Notes: generated from the letters alone by a model not told the origin. A stretch of DNA of 64,000 nucleotides from ZC4RG30 sp965652645 (GCA_965652645.1 CBFGXE010000008.1:1-64000), one strand, 5' to 3'. Counted from the first letter of the stretch, positions 15,097-27,228 are shown. Made by a program: numbers and translations.

Positions 15097-16403
15097 TTGT
15101 CTTTCCTGTCCTGTTCGGTGGCCTGTTGGTCCCGGGCGTGGCGGCGCGCCATCGCCTCGGCGATGCGGATCTCGAAACCACGCGGAACCGGCGAATAATA
15201 GCGCCGGTCGGGCATTCCGTCGGGCAGATAGCGCTCCCCGGCGGCATAGGCATCCGCCTCGTCATGGGCGTAGCGGTAGCCCTTGCCGTAATCCAGCTGC
15301 TTCATCAGCTTCGTCGGGGCGTTGCGCAGGCGCAGGGGCACTTCAAGGGAGCCGAACTTCTCCACGTCCTGCCGCGCCTCGCCCCAGGCGCGGTACACGG
15401 CATTGCTCTTGGGCGCCACGGCCAGGAACACCACGCACTGGGCCAGTGCCAGCTCGCCCTCGGGAGTGCCCAGTCGCTCGTAGGCCTCCCAGGCTTCCAG
15501 GGCCAGGGTCAGGGCACGCGGATCGGCAAGGCCGATGTCCTCCACCGCCATGCGGGTGATGCGCCGCGCCAGGTAGGATGGATCGCAGCCACCATCCAGC
15601 ATGCGCGCCAGCCAGTAGATCGCCCCGTCCGGATCGCTGCCGCGCACCGCCTTGTGCAGGGCCGAGATCTGGTCATAAAACTGCTCGCCGCCCTTGTCGA
15701 AGCGGCGGCGCGTGCCGGCGGCGAGGTCCGCGATCTGCGCCTCGTCGATCACGCCGTTCACGGCAAGGTCCGCGACGGTCTCCAGCAGGCCCAGCGCACG
15801 GCGGGCATCGCCGTCGGCGGCGGCCACCAGCGCATCGAGCGCCGTGTCGGAAAGCGTGAGGCCGCGTCCGCCGAGCCCGCGCTCGACATCCCCCAGCGCC
15901 CGGCGCAGCAGCGAGGCGATGTCGTGGGCGTCGAGCGGCTTCAGTACATACACGCGCGCGCGTGACAGCAGGGCGCCTACGACTTCGAACGACGGGTTCT
16001 CGGTGGTGGCGCCGATGAACACCAGCGTGCCGTCTTCCACGAAGGGCAGGAAGAGATCCTGCTGCGCCTTGTTGAAGCGGTGCACCTCGTCGAGGAACAG
16101 CACGGTCGCGCGGCCTGCCGCGCGCTCGCGGCGCGCCTCATCGACAGCGGCGCGGATGTCCTTCACGCCCGCCATCACCGCCGAAAGGGCGATGAAGTGC
16201 GCATCCATGGCACCGGCGAAAAGCCTTGCCAGCGTGGTCTTGCCCGTGCCCGGCGGGCCCCAGAGGATCATCGAATGCATCTGGCCGCGATCCAGCGCCA
16301 CGCGCAGCGCGCGGCCCGGGGCGAGCAGGTGGCGCTGGCCTGCCACCTCATCCACGTTGCGCGGCCGCATGCGGTCCGCAAGCGGCCGCAGCGGCGCGGT
16401 CAT
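15093..16403 (-). CDS. rarA: replication-associated recombination protein A (RarA/MgsA)
   Basis: This 436-residue AAA+ ATPase acts at stalled replication forks. Walker A is GPPGTGKTT near residue 50 and Walker B is FLDEVHRFN near residue 105, followed by sensor motif ATTENPSFE and the C-terminal tetramerisation region ending in the family signature YRYAHDEADAYAAGERYLPD. The length is normal. It overlaps vanZ upstream and serS downstream by four bases each. Confidence 0.96.
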   Translation of the reverse strand: MTAPLRPLADRMRPRNVDEVAGQRHLLAPGRALRVALDRGQMHSMILWGPPGTGKTTLARLFAGAMDAHFIALSAVMAGVKDIRAAVDEARRERAAGRATVLFLDEVHRFNKAQQDLFLPFVEDGTLVFIGATTENPSFEVVGALLSRARVYVLKPLDAHDIASLLRRALGDVERGLGGRGLTLSDTALDALVAAADGDARRALGLLETVADLAVNGVIDEAQIADLAAGTRRRFDKGGEQFYDQISALHKAVRGSDPDGAIYWLARMLDGGCDPSYLARRITRMAVEDIGLADPRALTLALEAWEAYERLGTPEGELALAQCVVFLAVAPKSNAVYRAWGEARQDVEKFGSLEVPLRLRNAPTKLMKQLDYGKGYRYAHDEADAYAAGERYLPDGMPDRRYYSPVPRGFEIRIAEAMARRHARDQQATEQDRKDK

Positions 16404-16807
16404 GCCTGCTTCCCTGCCAGCCGCCGCTCGATCCAGAAGGCCCAGCGCCCCAGCGGCGTGAGCGCCAGCAGCCAGCCGGCGACGATTCCGCCGGCATCAG
16501 CCGCCACGTCCAGCACTTCACCGTCGCGACCCCAGCGCATCATCTCCTGCGCCACCTCGATCAGCACTCCGAAAGCCAGCACCAACAGGGCCATCCAGAC
16601 CAGGTCCCGCCGCACCAGGATGCTGGAGAACCAGAAGGACAGCAGCATGAAGGCCACGAAGTGTTCCACTTTGTCGGACACGCCGGGCAGATCGGGCAAC
16701 TCGCCACCCGGCATGAGGCACACGACCGCGACCAGCAGCGCAATCAACACCCCGAAGCCGAACCAGAAATGCCGGAAGCGCAGCTCCGGCAGAACCACCG
16801 GCTTCAA
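16400..16807 (-). CDS. VanZ-like membrane protein
   Basis: This 135-residue protein has four predicted membrane helices and the VanZ-family pattern DKVEHFVAFMLLSF near residue 45 and EVAQEMMRWGRDGEVLDVAADAGG near residue 90, the second half of which is the usual EDxxxNxxG-like segment in altered form. The role of VanZ-like proteins outside teicoplanin resistance is unclear. It is placed between lolA and rarA with four-base overlaps on both sides, where E. coli has no gene, so it is cotranscribed with cell-division and envelope genes. Confidence 0.85.
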   Translation of the reverse strand: MKPVVLPELRFRHFWFGFGVLIALLVAVVCLMPGGELPDLPGVSDKVEHFVAFMLLSFWFSSILVRRDLVWMALLVLAFGVLIEVAQEMMRWGRDGEVLDVAADAGGIVAGWLLALTPLGRWAFWIERRLAGKQA

Positions 16808-17469
16808 CGTGGCACCGGCTTGCCGATCACATCCACCCCGGCGGGTGGCTCGAACTGCACCAGCTCTGGATCCACGGCGGCATTGCGCTGCACACCCTTG
16901 AACTCCAGCGTGGAACGCTGGCCGAGCTTGTTGACCGCCACCAGGCGCGAGAGCTCACGGCCGCGGAAGCCGAACAGGGCTTCCTGGAAGTCCGACTCGG
17001 CGTTCTTCGGCCGCACGCGCACCCATTCCAGTCCGTCGCGGCGCCCGTCGGCCACCACGTCGAAGGCCTCGCGCAGGGCCGCGCTGCCGGCCAGCAGCAT
17101 GGCCGGGGACTGCGACAGCGCCTCATCGAGTGGCTCGACGGTGGCCTGCTCCAGGTCCTCGTCGTAGAACCACAGGTTGCTGCCGTCGGCGACCATCAGC
17201 CGCATGGCCTCCGGCGTCTCCTTCGGTGCCGACTCCCAGCGGAACTTGCCCGGCCTGACGATGACCAGCCGCCCCGTCTCATCGCCGTCCACCACGCGCT
17301 TGCCGCGGCTGTCGGTGATGGTCTGGGTGAACTGCGCCGACCAGGTGGAAAGGCCGGCCAGGTAGTCATCGAGCGCGGTGGTGGCCTGCGCCGCAGGCAC
17401 CGCCGCCGCGAAGGCAGCGCCAGCCAGCAGCCATGGCGCAAGCAGCAGCATCCGCCTTGACCTATTCAT
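16804..17469 (-). CDS. lolA: outer-membrane lipoprotein carrier protein LolA
   Basis: This 221-residue periplasmic chaperone ferries lipoproteins from LolCDE to the outer membrane. It has a signal peptide (residues 1-29, ending AAQATTALDDY) and the family pattern TWSAQFTQTI, RPGKFRWES and LWFYDEDLEQATV. The start at 17469 is preceded by GGAGGTGGCG. Its start overlaps the 3' end of ftsK by eight bases, as expected for the conserved ftsK-lolA pair. Confidence 0.95.
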   Translation of the reverse strand: MNRSRRMLLLAPWLLAGAAFAAAVPAAQATTALDDYLAGLSTWSAQFTQTITDSRGKRVVDGDETGRLVIVRPGKFRWESAPKETPEAMRLMVADGSNLWFYDEDLEQATVEPLDEALSQSPAMLLAGSAALREAFDVVADGRRDGLEWVRVRPKNAESDFQEALFGFRGRELSRLVAVNKLGQRSTLEFKGVQRNAAVDPELVQFEPPAGVDVIGKPVPR

Positions 17470-19795
17470 CGCCACCTCCGGAGGGAACCAGCACTTCGCG
17501 CGAGCCATTGGGCTGCAGAGGGCCCACCACGCCGGCCGCCTCCATCGCCTCCAGCAGGCGCGCGGAACGGTTGTAGCCGATCTTCAGCCGACGCTGCACG
17601 TAGGAGATCGAGGGCTTGCGCTCGTTGATGACGATCTTCACCGCTTCGTCGTACAGCGCGTCCTGCTCGGCGTCACCACCCATTGCACCGCCGGCCATTT
17701 CATCCTCGCCCGAAATGCCGGGGATGGGCTGCGAGGGACCGGACAGCACTTCCTCGATGTAATCCGGCGGATCGGCGCTGCGCAGGGCATTGACCACGCG
17801 ATGCACTTCCTCGTCGGACACGAAGGCGCCGTGCACGCGCGTGGGCACCGAGGTGCCTGGCGGCAGGTAGAGCATGTCGCCATGGCCCAGCAGCGATTCG
17901 GCGCCCCCCTGGTCGAGGATGGTGCGCGAATCCACCTTTGCCGAGACCTGGAAGGCGATCCGCGTCGGGATGTTGGCTTTGATGAGGCCGGTGATGACAT
18001 CGACCGATGGACGCTGCGTCGCCAAGATCAAATGCATCCCGGACGCACGCGCCTTCTGCGCCAGGCGCGCAATGAGCTCTTCCACCTTCTTGCCGACGAT
18101 CATCATCAGGTCGGCCAGCTCGTCGATGATCACGACGATGTAGGGCAAGGGCTTCAGGTCGGGGATCTGGCTCTGGTCGAAGGTCGGATCATTGGATGCG
18201 TACTGCATCATCACCGGATCCTTGATGGGTTTGCCCGCCTCGTTGGCCTCGCGCACCTTCTTGTTGTAGCCGACGATGTTGCGCACGCCCAGGGCCGCCA
18301 TCAGCTTGTAGCGCCGCTCCATCTCGGCCACCGCCCAGCGCAGCGCATTGGCCGCCTGCTTCATGTCGGTGACCACGGGGGCCAGCAGGTGCGGGATGCC
18401 CTCGTATACGGAGAGCTCCAGCATCTTCGGGTCGATCATGATCAGCCGCACATGCTCGGCCGTGCTCTTGTAGAGCAGCGACAGCACCATGGCGTTGATG
18501 CCCACGGACTTGCCCGAACCGGTGGTGCCTGCGATCAGCAGGTGCGGCATGCGGGCCAGGTCGGCCACCATGGGAATGCCGCCGATGTCCTTGCCCAGCG
18601 CCAGGGCCAGCGGCGAGTGCACCTCTTCGTAGGCGCGCGACTTGATGATCTCGCCCAGCGTGACCATCTCGCGCTTCTCGTTCGGGATCTCAAGGCCCAC
18701 CACCGGCTTGCCGGGGATGACCTCCACCACGCGCACGGAGATGGCCGACAGCGCACGGGCCAGGTCCTTGGCAAGGCCGGAAATGGTGCTGGCCTTGGTG
18801 CCCGGCGCCGGCTGCAGCTCGAAGCGCGTGACCACGGGACCCGGGTGCACGGCCACCACCTCGACCTCGACGCCGAAGTCCTTCAGCTTGATCTCCACCA
18901 GGCGCGACATGGCCTCGAGCGCATCGGGCGAATAGGCCGCGACACGCTCGGGCGGATCATCCAGCAGGCTCATGGGCGGTAGCTCGCCGGACTTGGGCGC
19001 ATCGAACAGCGTGACCTGGCGCTCCTTCTGCGCCCGCTCGCTCTTCTCCACCACCGGCGCCGGCTTCTCGATCACCGGCGCCAGGCGCGGGATGGTCTTC
19101 TTCGCCTGCTCCTCGCGCACGGCCTCCTGGCGCGCGCGCTTGCGCTGCTGCCCTGTCGCGACGTCGCGACGGGTGGAGCGCCAGCCCTTCAGCCAGGCCA
19201 CGCCCTGCCAGAAACCACGGCCGATGCCGTCGATGACATTGAGCCATGAGACATGGAAGGCCAGCGACAGGCCCGCCGCCCAGGCGGCCAGCAGCACCAG
19301 CGTGGCGCCCAGGTTCTTCAGGCCCCCGGCCAGGGAGTTGCCCACCACCTGCCCCAGTACGCCACCGGCGGAGGCGCGCAGCGCCCCGGCCTGCCAATGC
19401 AGGGTGGTGAGCGCACAGCTGGCGGCCAGCATCAGCACGAAACCGCCCACGCGCACGGCCAGGTTGGCGCGGCTGGCCGGCTGCAGGGCATCGACACGGT
19501 TGCGGAAGATCAGCACGGCCGCCACCAGCATCACCACCGGCAGCAGGAAGGCCGGACGGCCGAACAGGAACAGCAGCAGGTCGGCCACCAGGGCGCCGAA
19601 ACCGCCGATGAGGTTGCGCGGCGGCCCGCCGTCGCCCGAGTAGGACCAGCCGGGATCGCCGGCCGCATAGCTGCCCAGCGCCAGCAGCAGGACCACGGCC
19701 ACCGCGGCAAGCAGGATGGCGAGGCTTTCGCGGATCGCCTTGACTACCGCCTGGGTGAAACGCGCCCCACCCGACCGCGAAGTGGACTGGCTCAA
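17462..19795 (-). CDS. ftsK: DNA translocase FtsK
   Basis: This is a 777-residue divisome-associated DNA pump that segregates chromosome termini and activates XerCD at dif. Four N-terminal membrane helices (about residues 20-170) are followed by a short basic/acidic linker. The motor domain has Walker A GTTGSGKSV and Walker B VVIIDELADLMM, and the C-terminal gamma domain (about residues 710-770) contains ISYVQRRLKIGYNRSARLLE. The linker is much shorter than in E. coli, as in many relatives. The start is uncertain: TTG at 19795 is chosen because GGAGAGCAGCAGGG precedes it; the frame stays open to 19870. Confidence 0.93.
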   Translation of the reverse strand: MSQSTSRSGGARFTQAVVKAIRESLAILLAAVAVVLLLALGSYAAGDPGWSYSGDGGPPRNLIGGFGALVADLLLFLFGRPAFLLPVVMLVAAVLIFRNRVDALQPASRANLAVRVGGFVLMLAASCALTTLHWQAGALRASAGGVLGQVVGNSLAGGLKNLGATLVLLAAWAAGLSLAFHVSWLNVIDGIGRGFWQGVAWLKGWRSTRRDVATGQQRKRARQEAVREEQAKKTIPRLAPVIEKPAPVVEKSERAQKERQVTLFDAPKSGELPPMSLLDDPPERVAAYSPDALEAMSRLVEIKLKDFGVEVEVVAVHPGPVVTRFELQPAPGTKASTISGLAKDLARALSAISVRVVEVIPGKPVVGLEIPNEKREMVTLGEIIKSRAYEEVHSPLALALGKDIGGIPMVADLARMPHLLIAGTTGSGKSVGINAMVLSLLYKSTAEHVRLIMIDPKMLELSVYEGIPHLLAPVVTDMKQAANALRWAVAEMERRYKLMAALGVRNIVGYNKKVREANEAGKPIKDPVMMQYASNDPTFDQSQIPDLKPLPYIVVIIDELADLMMIVGKKVEELIARLAQKARASGMHLILATQRPSVDVITGLIKANIPTRIAFQVSAKVDSRTILDQGGAESLLGHGDMLYLPPGTSVPTRVHGAFVSDEEVHRVVNALRSADPPDYIEEVLSGPSQPIPGISGEDEMAGGAMGGDAEQDALYDEAVKIVINERKPSISYVQRRLKIGYNRSARLLEAMEAAGVVGPLQPNGSREVLVPSGGGDE

Positions 19796-19893
19796 ACCCT
19801 GCTGCTCTCCGGGAAATGCATGTTCATATGGGGTCGCACCACATGCAGGTTGCGCCGCCTGACGGCACAATAGGCGCGAGAGGTGAATTATAC

Positions 19894-20856
19894 ATGAGCG
19901 AGACCATCCACAGCCCCCTCATCGTGCTGGGCTCCGGCCCCGCCGGCTACAGCGCGGCGATCTACGCGGCACGCGCCAACCGTGCACCCCTGCTGATCAC
20001 GGGGCTTGAACAGGGCGGACAGTTGATGACCACCACCGAGGTGGACAACTGGCCCGGCGACGTGGAGGGCCTGCTGGGCCCCGACCTGATGGACCGCATG
20101 CTGCGCCATGCCCGGCGTTTCAACACCCGGGTCGTCAACGACCACATCCACACCGCAAGGCTCACCGAACGGCCCTTCGTGCTCGAGGGAGACGCCGGCC
20201 GCTACACCTGCGACGCGCTGATCATCGCCACCGGCGCGGCGGCCAAGTACCTGGGCATGCCCTCCGAGGAACACTTCAAGGGCAAGGGTGTTTCTGCCTG
20301 CGCCACCTGCGACGGCTTCTTCTTCCGCAACCAGCGGGTGGCGGTGGTCGGCGGCGGCAATACGGCCGTGGAAGAGGCGCTGTACCTCTCCAACATCGCC
20401 GCCCACGTGACGCTGGTGCACCGGCGCGACAAGCTGCGCAGCGAGAAGATCCTGCAGGACCGTCTCTTCGCCCGCCAGCAGGAAGGCAAGGTGGACATCC
20501 GCTGGAACCACACCGTGGACGAGGTGCTGGGCGACGACAACGGCGTCACCGGCCTGCGCATCCGCTCCACCGAGGGCAGCTCCACCGACACGCTGCCGGT
20601 CACCGGCGTGTTCATCGCCATCGGCCATGCGCCGAACACGCAGCTCTTCGAAGGGCAGCTGGAGATGCGCGGCGGCTACCTCATCGTGAAGAGCGGCCTG
20701 GAAGGCAATGCCACCGCCACCAGCATCCCCGGCGTGTTCGCCGCCGGCGACGTGGCCGACTCGGTGTACCGCCAGGCCATCACCTCGGCCGGCTCCGGCT
20801 GCATGGCCGCGCTGGACGCGGACCGCTACCTGGAGTCGCTGCCGCACGGCGGGTAG
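19894..20856 (+). CDS. trxB: thioredoxin-disulfide reductase
   Basis: This 320-residue FAD/NADPH flavoprotein reduces thioredoxin. The N-terminal FAD site is GSGPAGYSAAIYAARAN, the redox-active pair is C136-A-T-C139, the NADPH site is GGGNTAVEEALYLS, and the second FAD motif is GVFAAGDVAD near the C-terminus. The length matches E. coli TrxB (321). The start at 19894 is preceded by AGAGGTGAA. It is divergent from ftsK, as in many gammaproteobacteria. Confidence 0.97.
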   Translation: MSETIHSPLIVLGSGPAGYSAAIYAARANRAPLLITGLEQGGQLMTTTEVDNWPGDVEGLLGPDLMDRMLRHARRFNTRVVNDHIHTARLTERPFVLEGDAGRYTCDALIIATGAAAKYLGMPSEEHFKGKGVSACATCDGFFFRNQRVAVVGGGNTAVEEALYLSNIAAHVTLVHRRDKLRSEKILQDRLFARQQEGKVDIRWNHTVDEVLGDDNGVTGLRIRSTEGSSTDTLPVTGVFIAIGHAPNTQLFEGQLEMRGGYLIVKSGLEGNATATSIPGVFAAGDVADSVYRQAITSAGSGCMAALDADRYLESLPHGG

Positions 20857-20882
20857 GCTCCCGCCGCCAGGCCTGCCGCCGG

Positions 20883-22751
20883 CTACTCCTGGCCGGTGGG
20901 CAGGTTCTTCCAGCCGCCCTTGCCGGGGCCGAACCAGTGCGTGGGCCAGCCGGTGGGCCGGGAATCATCGCGGTTCACCAGCACGGCCTGCACTTCCTGG
21001 ATCTTGCCGGACTTCACCGTGAAGAACTCGCCCACGATGCGGTCGAAGGAAGTCACCGAGGAGGCATTCTGCACGCCATCCACCTTGCCGAAACGCAGGA
21101 TGGTCAGCACGATGCCGCGCTCCTCGTCGACCACGGCATGGCGGCGGTCCCACAGGTTGCGACCGATGAACTGGCCGCGGTCGAAGCCGGCCGCCGCCGT
21201 GGCATAGGCGCCGTTGCGGAAGGTGCCCGTGAAATGCGCGCCATTCTCGAAGCGGCGCGTGTCGGGCAGCAGGTCGGTGCGGTGGTAGTCGGGCGTGCCA
21301 TTGGTCTGGAAGGCACGGAAATAGCCGTCGGCCACCGCCACCAGCTGGTAGTAGGAATCGCGCTCGGCCGGCGGAATGGGCAGCTTCAGGAAGGTCGAGG
21401 GCTCCGGATCGAGCTGCTCGGGTCCCCACCAGGCATCCCCCGCGCAGCCCTTGTGGCAGCGGAGGATCTCGATCTCGGTGATCGCCCCTCGCGCCACCTT
21501 CAGGCGCACGATCTCCATGGTCTCCGAGCCGTCCTCGTTGGTGATCACCACCTGCGTGCCGGTGTCGCCCAGGCGCTCGTTCACTGCATCGAAACGCCAG
21601 CGCACGGCCTTTGCCGCGTCATAGAAGGCGCGCGCCAGCGGCATCTCGTCGCCATTGAGCGTCACGCGCGCACCGGATGCCTGCGGCAAGGAGCGTGCAT
21701 CATTGGCCAGCAGTGCCTTGTAATAGCCGTCGATGAAGCCGGTGAGGCAGGCGCGGTTGCATTCGATGGGCGCCCAGCCGCCGCGCACGGGGCCATGGTC
21801 GGCCTTCCACGCCGAAGGCAGCGCCTCGTCGCGGTTCACCATCACCGCCTGGATGTCATGGATGATGCCCTTGCGCACGGCGAAGAACTCCGCCACCAGC
21901 CGCGATGCGCCCTGCGCGGGAGTCTGCGGCGCGACGCCGGCCTTCATCCCGAAGCGCGCGAAGCTCATCACCACGCCGTATTCCTCGTCGACCACCGGGT
22001 AGCGGATATCCCAGATGTTGCGACCGGCATGGAAACCGCCGTCGAACTGCTCGGCGGCGGTCTTGGGCGCGCCGCCGAATACCGCCACGTCGGTGGTGCG
22101 GAAACCGTTCTCCAGGCGCACCACGCCGGGCCAGAACTCCGCCGGGCGGTATTCCGGCGTGCCATTGGTGTTGAAGGCACGCCAGTAACCCTCCGCCGCG
22201 GCCACCAGGTCGTAATAGGAATCCTGCTCCGCCGGGCGGATGCGCAGGTTGAAGCCCGGATTGGGCTTCTGCAGCGTGGAGGGATCCCAGAGGCCGCCCT
22301 CCTCCACATTGCGCACCGTGATGGCCTCGGCCTCGGTGATGCGACCGGCCTTCACCTTCAGGCGGAAGGTGTGCAGGTACTGCGATCCGTCGGCATTGTT
22401 GACCACGGCCTGCGTGCCGGTGTCGCCCCAGCGCGGATTGGCAATGTCGATGCGCGCCTGCACCGAGGTGGCCGGCGCCCAGAAAACCTTGTCGAGCGTG
22501 ACCACGTCGTCGTTGAGCGTCACCTTCGCACCCGGCGCCAGCGGCACGCGCGCGGGATCGTTGGCCACCAGTGCGTCGAGCCAGGTGTCGATGAAACGGG
22601 TGAGGCAGGCGCGATCGCAGGGATGGGTGATGTCGCCCTGGGTCTGCGCCAGGACAGGCGTCGCCGCAAGCAGGCCGGTAAATGCGGCAATGGCCGGGAG
22701 GCCCGCGCCCCTTGAACGGACGGCCCTGGAAATCCTTTCATGAAACAGCAT
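20883..22751 (-). CDS. secreted protein with two tandem CDRxCL-type domains, function unknown
   Basis: This 622-residue protein has a signal peptide (about residues 1-36, ending VLAQT) and two homologous halves of about 290 residues. Each begins with a Cys-x-R-A-C-L motif (HPCDRACL and IECNRACL) followed by a helical stretch ending in a P-rich turn and VTLN. Each half ends with a block of the type VVDEExGxVxxxxRFG and an IxDIQAV/IQEVQAV segment. The pattern resembles the DUF8021-type secreted family, and a SnoaL/NTF2-like fold is possible; neither was tested. A related single-domain gene lies at 53537-54436. The start at 22751 gives a clean signal peptide. It is divergent from the FemAB-like gene. 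Confidence 0.8.
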   Translation of the reverse strand: MLFHERISRAVRSRGAGLPAIAAFTGLLAATPVLAQTQGDITHPCDRACLTRFIDTWLDALVANDPARVPLAPGAKVTLNDDVVTLDKVFWAPATSVQARIDIANPRWGDTGTQAVVNNADGSQYLHTFRLKVKAGRITEAEAITVRNVEEGGLWDPSTLQKPNPGFNLRIRPAEQDSYYDLVAAAEGYWRAFNTNGTPEYRPAEFWPGVVRLENGFRTTDVAVFGGAPKTAAEQFDGGFHAGRNIWDIRYPVVDEEYGVVMSFARFGMKAGVAPQTPAQGASRLVAEFFAVRKGIIHDIQAVMVNRDEALPSAWKADHGPVRGGWAPIECNRACLTGFIDGYYKALLANDARSLPQASGARVTLNGDEMPLARAFYDAAKAVRWRFDAVNERLGDTGTQVVITNEDGSETMEIVRLKVARGAITEIEILRCHKGCAGDAWWGPEQLDPEPSTFLKLPIPPAERDSYYQLVAVADGYFRAFQTNGTPDYHRTDLLPDTRRFENGAHFTGTFRNGAYATAAAGFDRGQFIGRNLWDRRHAVVDEERGIVLTILRFGKVDGVQNASSVTSFDRIVGEFFTVKSGKIQEVQAVLVNRDDSRPTGWPTHWFGPGKGGWKNLPTGQE

Positions 22752-22826
22752 TGGACCCCCCCCGATCCTTGCCAATCCCGGCGATGATACGTTCACCCGT
22801 TGCCTGCCGCGAATCGAAGCTGCCGA

Positions 22827-23960
22827 GTGGAAATCCGCGAACTGTCCCGAATCGATGCCGTTGCCGCCGTGGACTGGAACCGGCTGCAGGGCGCCGACTG
22901 CCCGTTCCTGGGGCATGAATTCCTCGCCGCGCTGGAACACACCGGCTGCGTCGGCCCCGGCACCGGCTGGATGCCGGCACACCTGGCGCTGTTCGAAGAC
23001 GGGGCACTCGTGGCCGCGGCACCGGTGTATCGCAAGTCGCATTCGTGGGGCGAATTCGTGTTCGACTTCGGCTGGGCGCAGGCCTATGAACGCCACGGTC
23101 TGTCCTACTACCCCAAGCGCGTCGTGGCCGTGCCCTTCTCCCCCGTGAATGCCACGCGCCTGCTGACCGCAACCGGCCGGCCCGCCGAACCGCTGCGCCA
23201 GGCACTGATCGATGCCCTGGCTGCACGCTGCGGCCAGGGAGGGGATTCCTCCGCCCATGCGCTGTTCATCAGCCGGGACGAACGCGACAGCTTCACCGCG
23301 GCCGGCTGGCTGATGCGCAGCGACGTGCAGTTCCACTGGCACAACCGTGGCTACGGCAGCTTCGAGGATTACCTCGCCACCATGCGCTCGGAGAAACGCA
23401 AGCAGCTGAAGCGCGAGCGCCGGCGCGTGGCCGAGTCAGGCATCCGCTACATCACGCTGCACGGTGACGACATCACCCCGCCGCAGCTGCGCTTTGCCTT
23501 CGAGGCCCATCGCAACACCTTCCACCAGCACGGGCATCCGCCGTACCTGAACCAGGCCTTTTTCGAGGAGATTGCCGGCAAGCTGGGCAAGGCGCTGATG
23601 GTCAAGCTGGCCCTGCGCGGCGACGCCCCCGTGGCCGCGGCCATCTTCCTGGTCTCGCGCGACACGCTGTTCGGCCGCTACTGGGGCGCCGTCGGTGATT
23701 TCCACAGCCTGCACTTCGAGAGCTGCTACCACCAGGGCGTCGACTACTGCATCGAGCATGGCCTGGCGCGCTTCGAGCCCGGCACCCAGGGCGAGCACAA
23801 GCTGGCGCGGGGCTTCGAACCCGCCGCCACCTGGTCGGCGCATTACATCGCCGATGCGCGCTTCCGCGAAGCCATCGCCGACTTCCTGGCGCGCGAGCAG
23901 CGGGCCGTGGAGCAGTACGCCGACAGCGCGGCGGTCCACACGCCCTTCCATCGACAATGA
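22827..23960 (+). CDS. FemAB/GNAT-like N-acyltransferase family protein (COG3146 type)
   Basis: This 377-residue protein is of the group annotated as peptidoglycan-biosynthesis or predicted N-acyltransferases. Family segments are CPFLGHEFLAALE near the N-terminus, WGEFVFDFGWAQAY, MRSEKRKQLKRERRRV, and the C-terminal FEPGTQGEHKLARGFEPAATWSAHYI. The acceptor is unknown. The start is uncertain: GTG at 22827 gives MEIRELS, which fits relatives; an in-frame TTG at 22800 is the longest alternative. It overlaps aat by four bases, so the two are coupled. Confidence 0.88.
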   Translation: MEIRELSRIDAVAAVDWNRLQGADCPFLGHEFLAALEHTGCVGPGTGWMPAHLALFEDGALVAAAPVYRKSHSWGEFVFDFGWAQAYERHGLSYYPKRVVAVPFSPVNATRLLTATGRPAEPLRQALIDALAARCGQGGDSSAHALFISRDERDSFTAAGWLMRSDVQFHWHNRGYGSFEDYLATMRSEKRKQLKRERRRVAESGIRYITLHGDDITPPQLRFAFEAHRNTFHQHGHPPYLNQAFFEEIAGKLGKALMVKLALRGDAPVAAAIFLVSRDTLFGRYWGAVGDFHSLHFESCYHQGVDYCIEHGLARFEPGTQGEHKLARGFEPAATWSAHYIADARFREAIADFLAREQRAVEQYADSAAVHTPFHRQ

Positions 23961-24610
23961 CACGCGTGGCCTGGCTCAATGCCGGCGATCCGCCGGACGC
24001 CTTTCCGCCCGTGGAGCAGGCGCTGGCCGAACCTTCCGGCCTGCTGGCGGCCGGCGGCGACCTGTCACCCGAACGGCTCATTGCCGCCTATGCCCGGGGC
24101 ATCTTCCCCTGGTACACCCAAGGCGAACCCATCCTCTGGTGGTCACCCGATCCCAGGGAGGTGCTGTTCCCCGGCGAATTCCACCGCTCGCGCAGCCTGC
24201 AACGCACCCTCAGGCGCCAGGTATTCCGCCTCACCCGCGACACGGCCTTCGGCGAGGTGATCGCTGCCTGCGGCGCCCTGCGCAGCGCCCGCGGCACATG
24301 GATCACCCCTGAAATGCAGGCGGCCTACGTGGAACTGCACCGGCGCGGCCGCGCCCACAGCATGGAGGCCTGGGTGGACGGGGAACTGGTCGGCGGGCTC
24401 TACGGAGTGCGTACCGGACGCGTGTTCAGCGGGGAGTCGATGTTCAGCCGCCGGGACGATGCCTCCAAGGCGGCCCTGGCCTGCCTGGTGGACTGGTGCC
24501 CGGAGGCGGGCATCGAGCTGATCGACTGCCAGATGCCCACCGACCACCTGCGCTCGCTGGGCAGCCGCGCCCTGCCCCGCGCGCAGTACCTTGAATTCCT
24601 TGGCCGCTAG
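23957..24610 (+). CDS. aat: leucyl/phenylalanyl-tRNA-protein transferase
   Basis: This 217-residue enzyme attaches Leu or Phe from aminoacyl-tRNA to N-terminal Arg/Lys of proteins, creating N-degrons read by ClpS. Family blocks are AAGGDLSPERLIAAYARGIFPWY, WWSPDPREVLFP, HSMEAWVDGELVGGLYG and DCQMPTDHLRSLG. The length is close to that of E. coli Aat. The downstream neighbours infA, clpA and clpS place adaptor, unfoldase and modifier of the same pathway within 4 kb, as in E. coli. Confidence 0.97.
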   Translation: MTRVAWLNAGDPPDAFPPVEQALAEPSGLLAAGGDLSPERLIAAYARGIFPWYTQGEPILWWSPDPREVLFPGEFHRSRSLQRTLRRQVFRLTRDTAFGEVIAACGALRSARGTWITPEMQAAYVELHRRGRAHSMEAWVDGELVGGLYGVRTGRVFSGESMFSRRDDASKAALACLVDWCPEAGIELIDCQMPTDHLRSLGSRALPRAQYLEFLGR

Positions 24611-24682
24611 CCTCCGGCGTTGCTTTGCTGGCCCGGTTTATGCAGAATCCGCGGCCTCTTGTAGCTGCAATACCGGGCGTGC

Positions 24683-24901
<219 letters not shown>

Positions 24902-24913
24902 TCCGCCCGGGCC

Positions 24914-27202
<2,289 letters not shown>

Positions 27203-27228
27203 ATGCGACTCCTCAGAGGGCAGCGCCC

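Noticed and set aside
20848..20865. GGCGGG...CCCGCC inverted repeat at the trxB stop
   Set aside because: Short stem with no U-tract; common by chance at this GC content.
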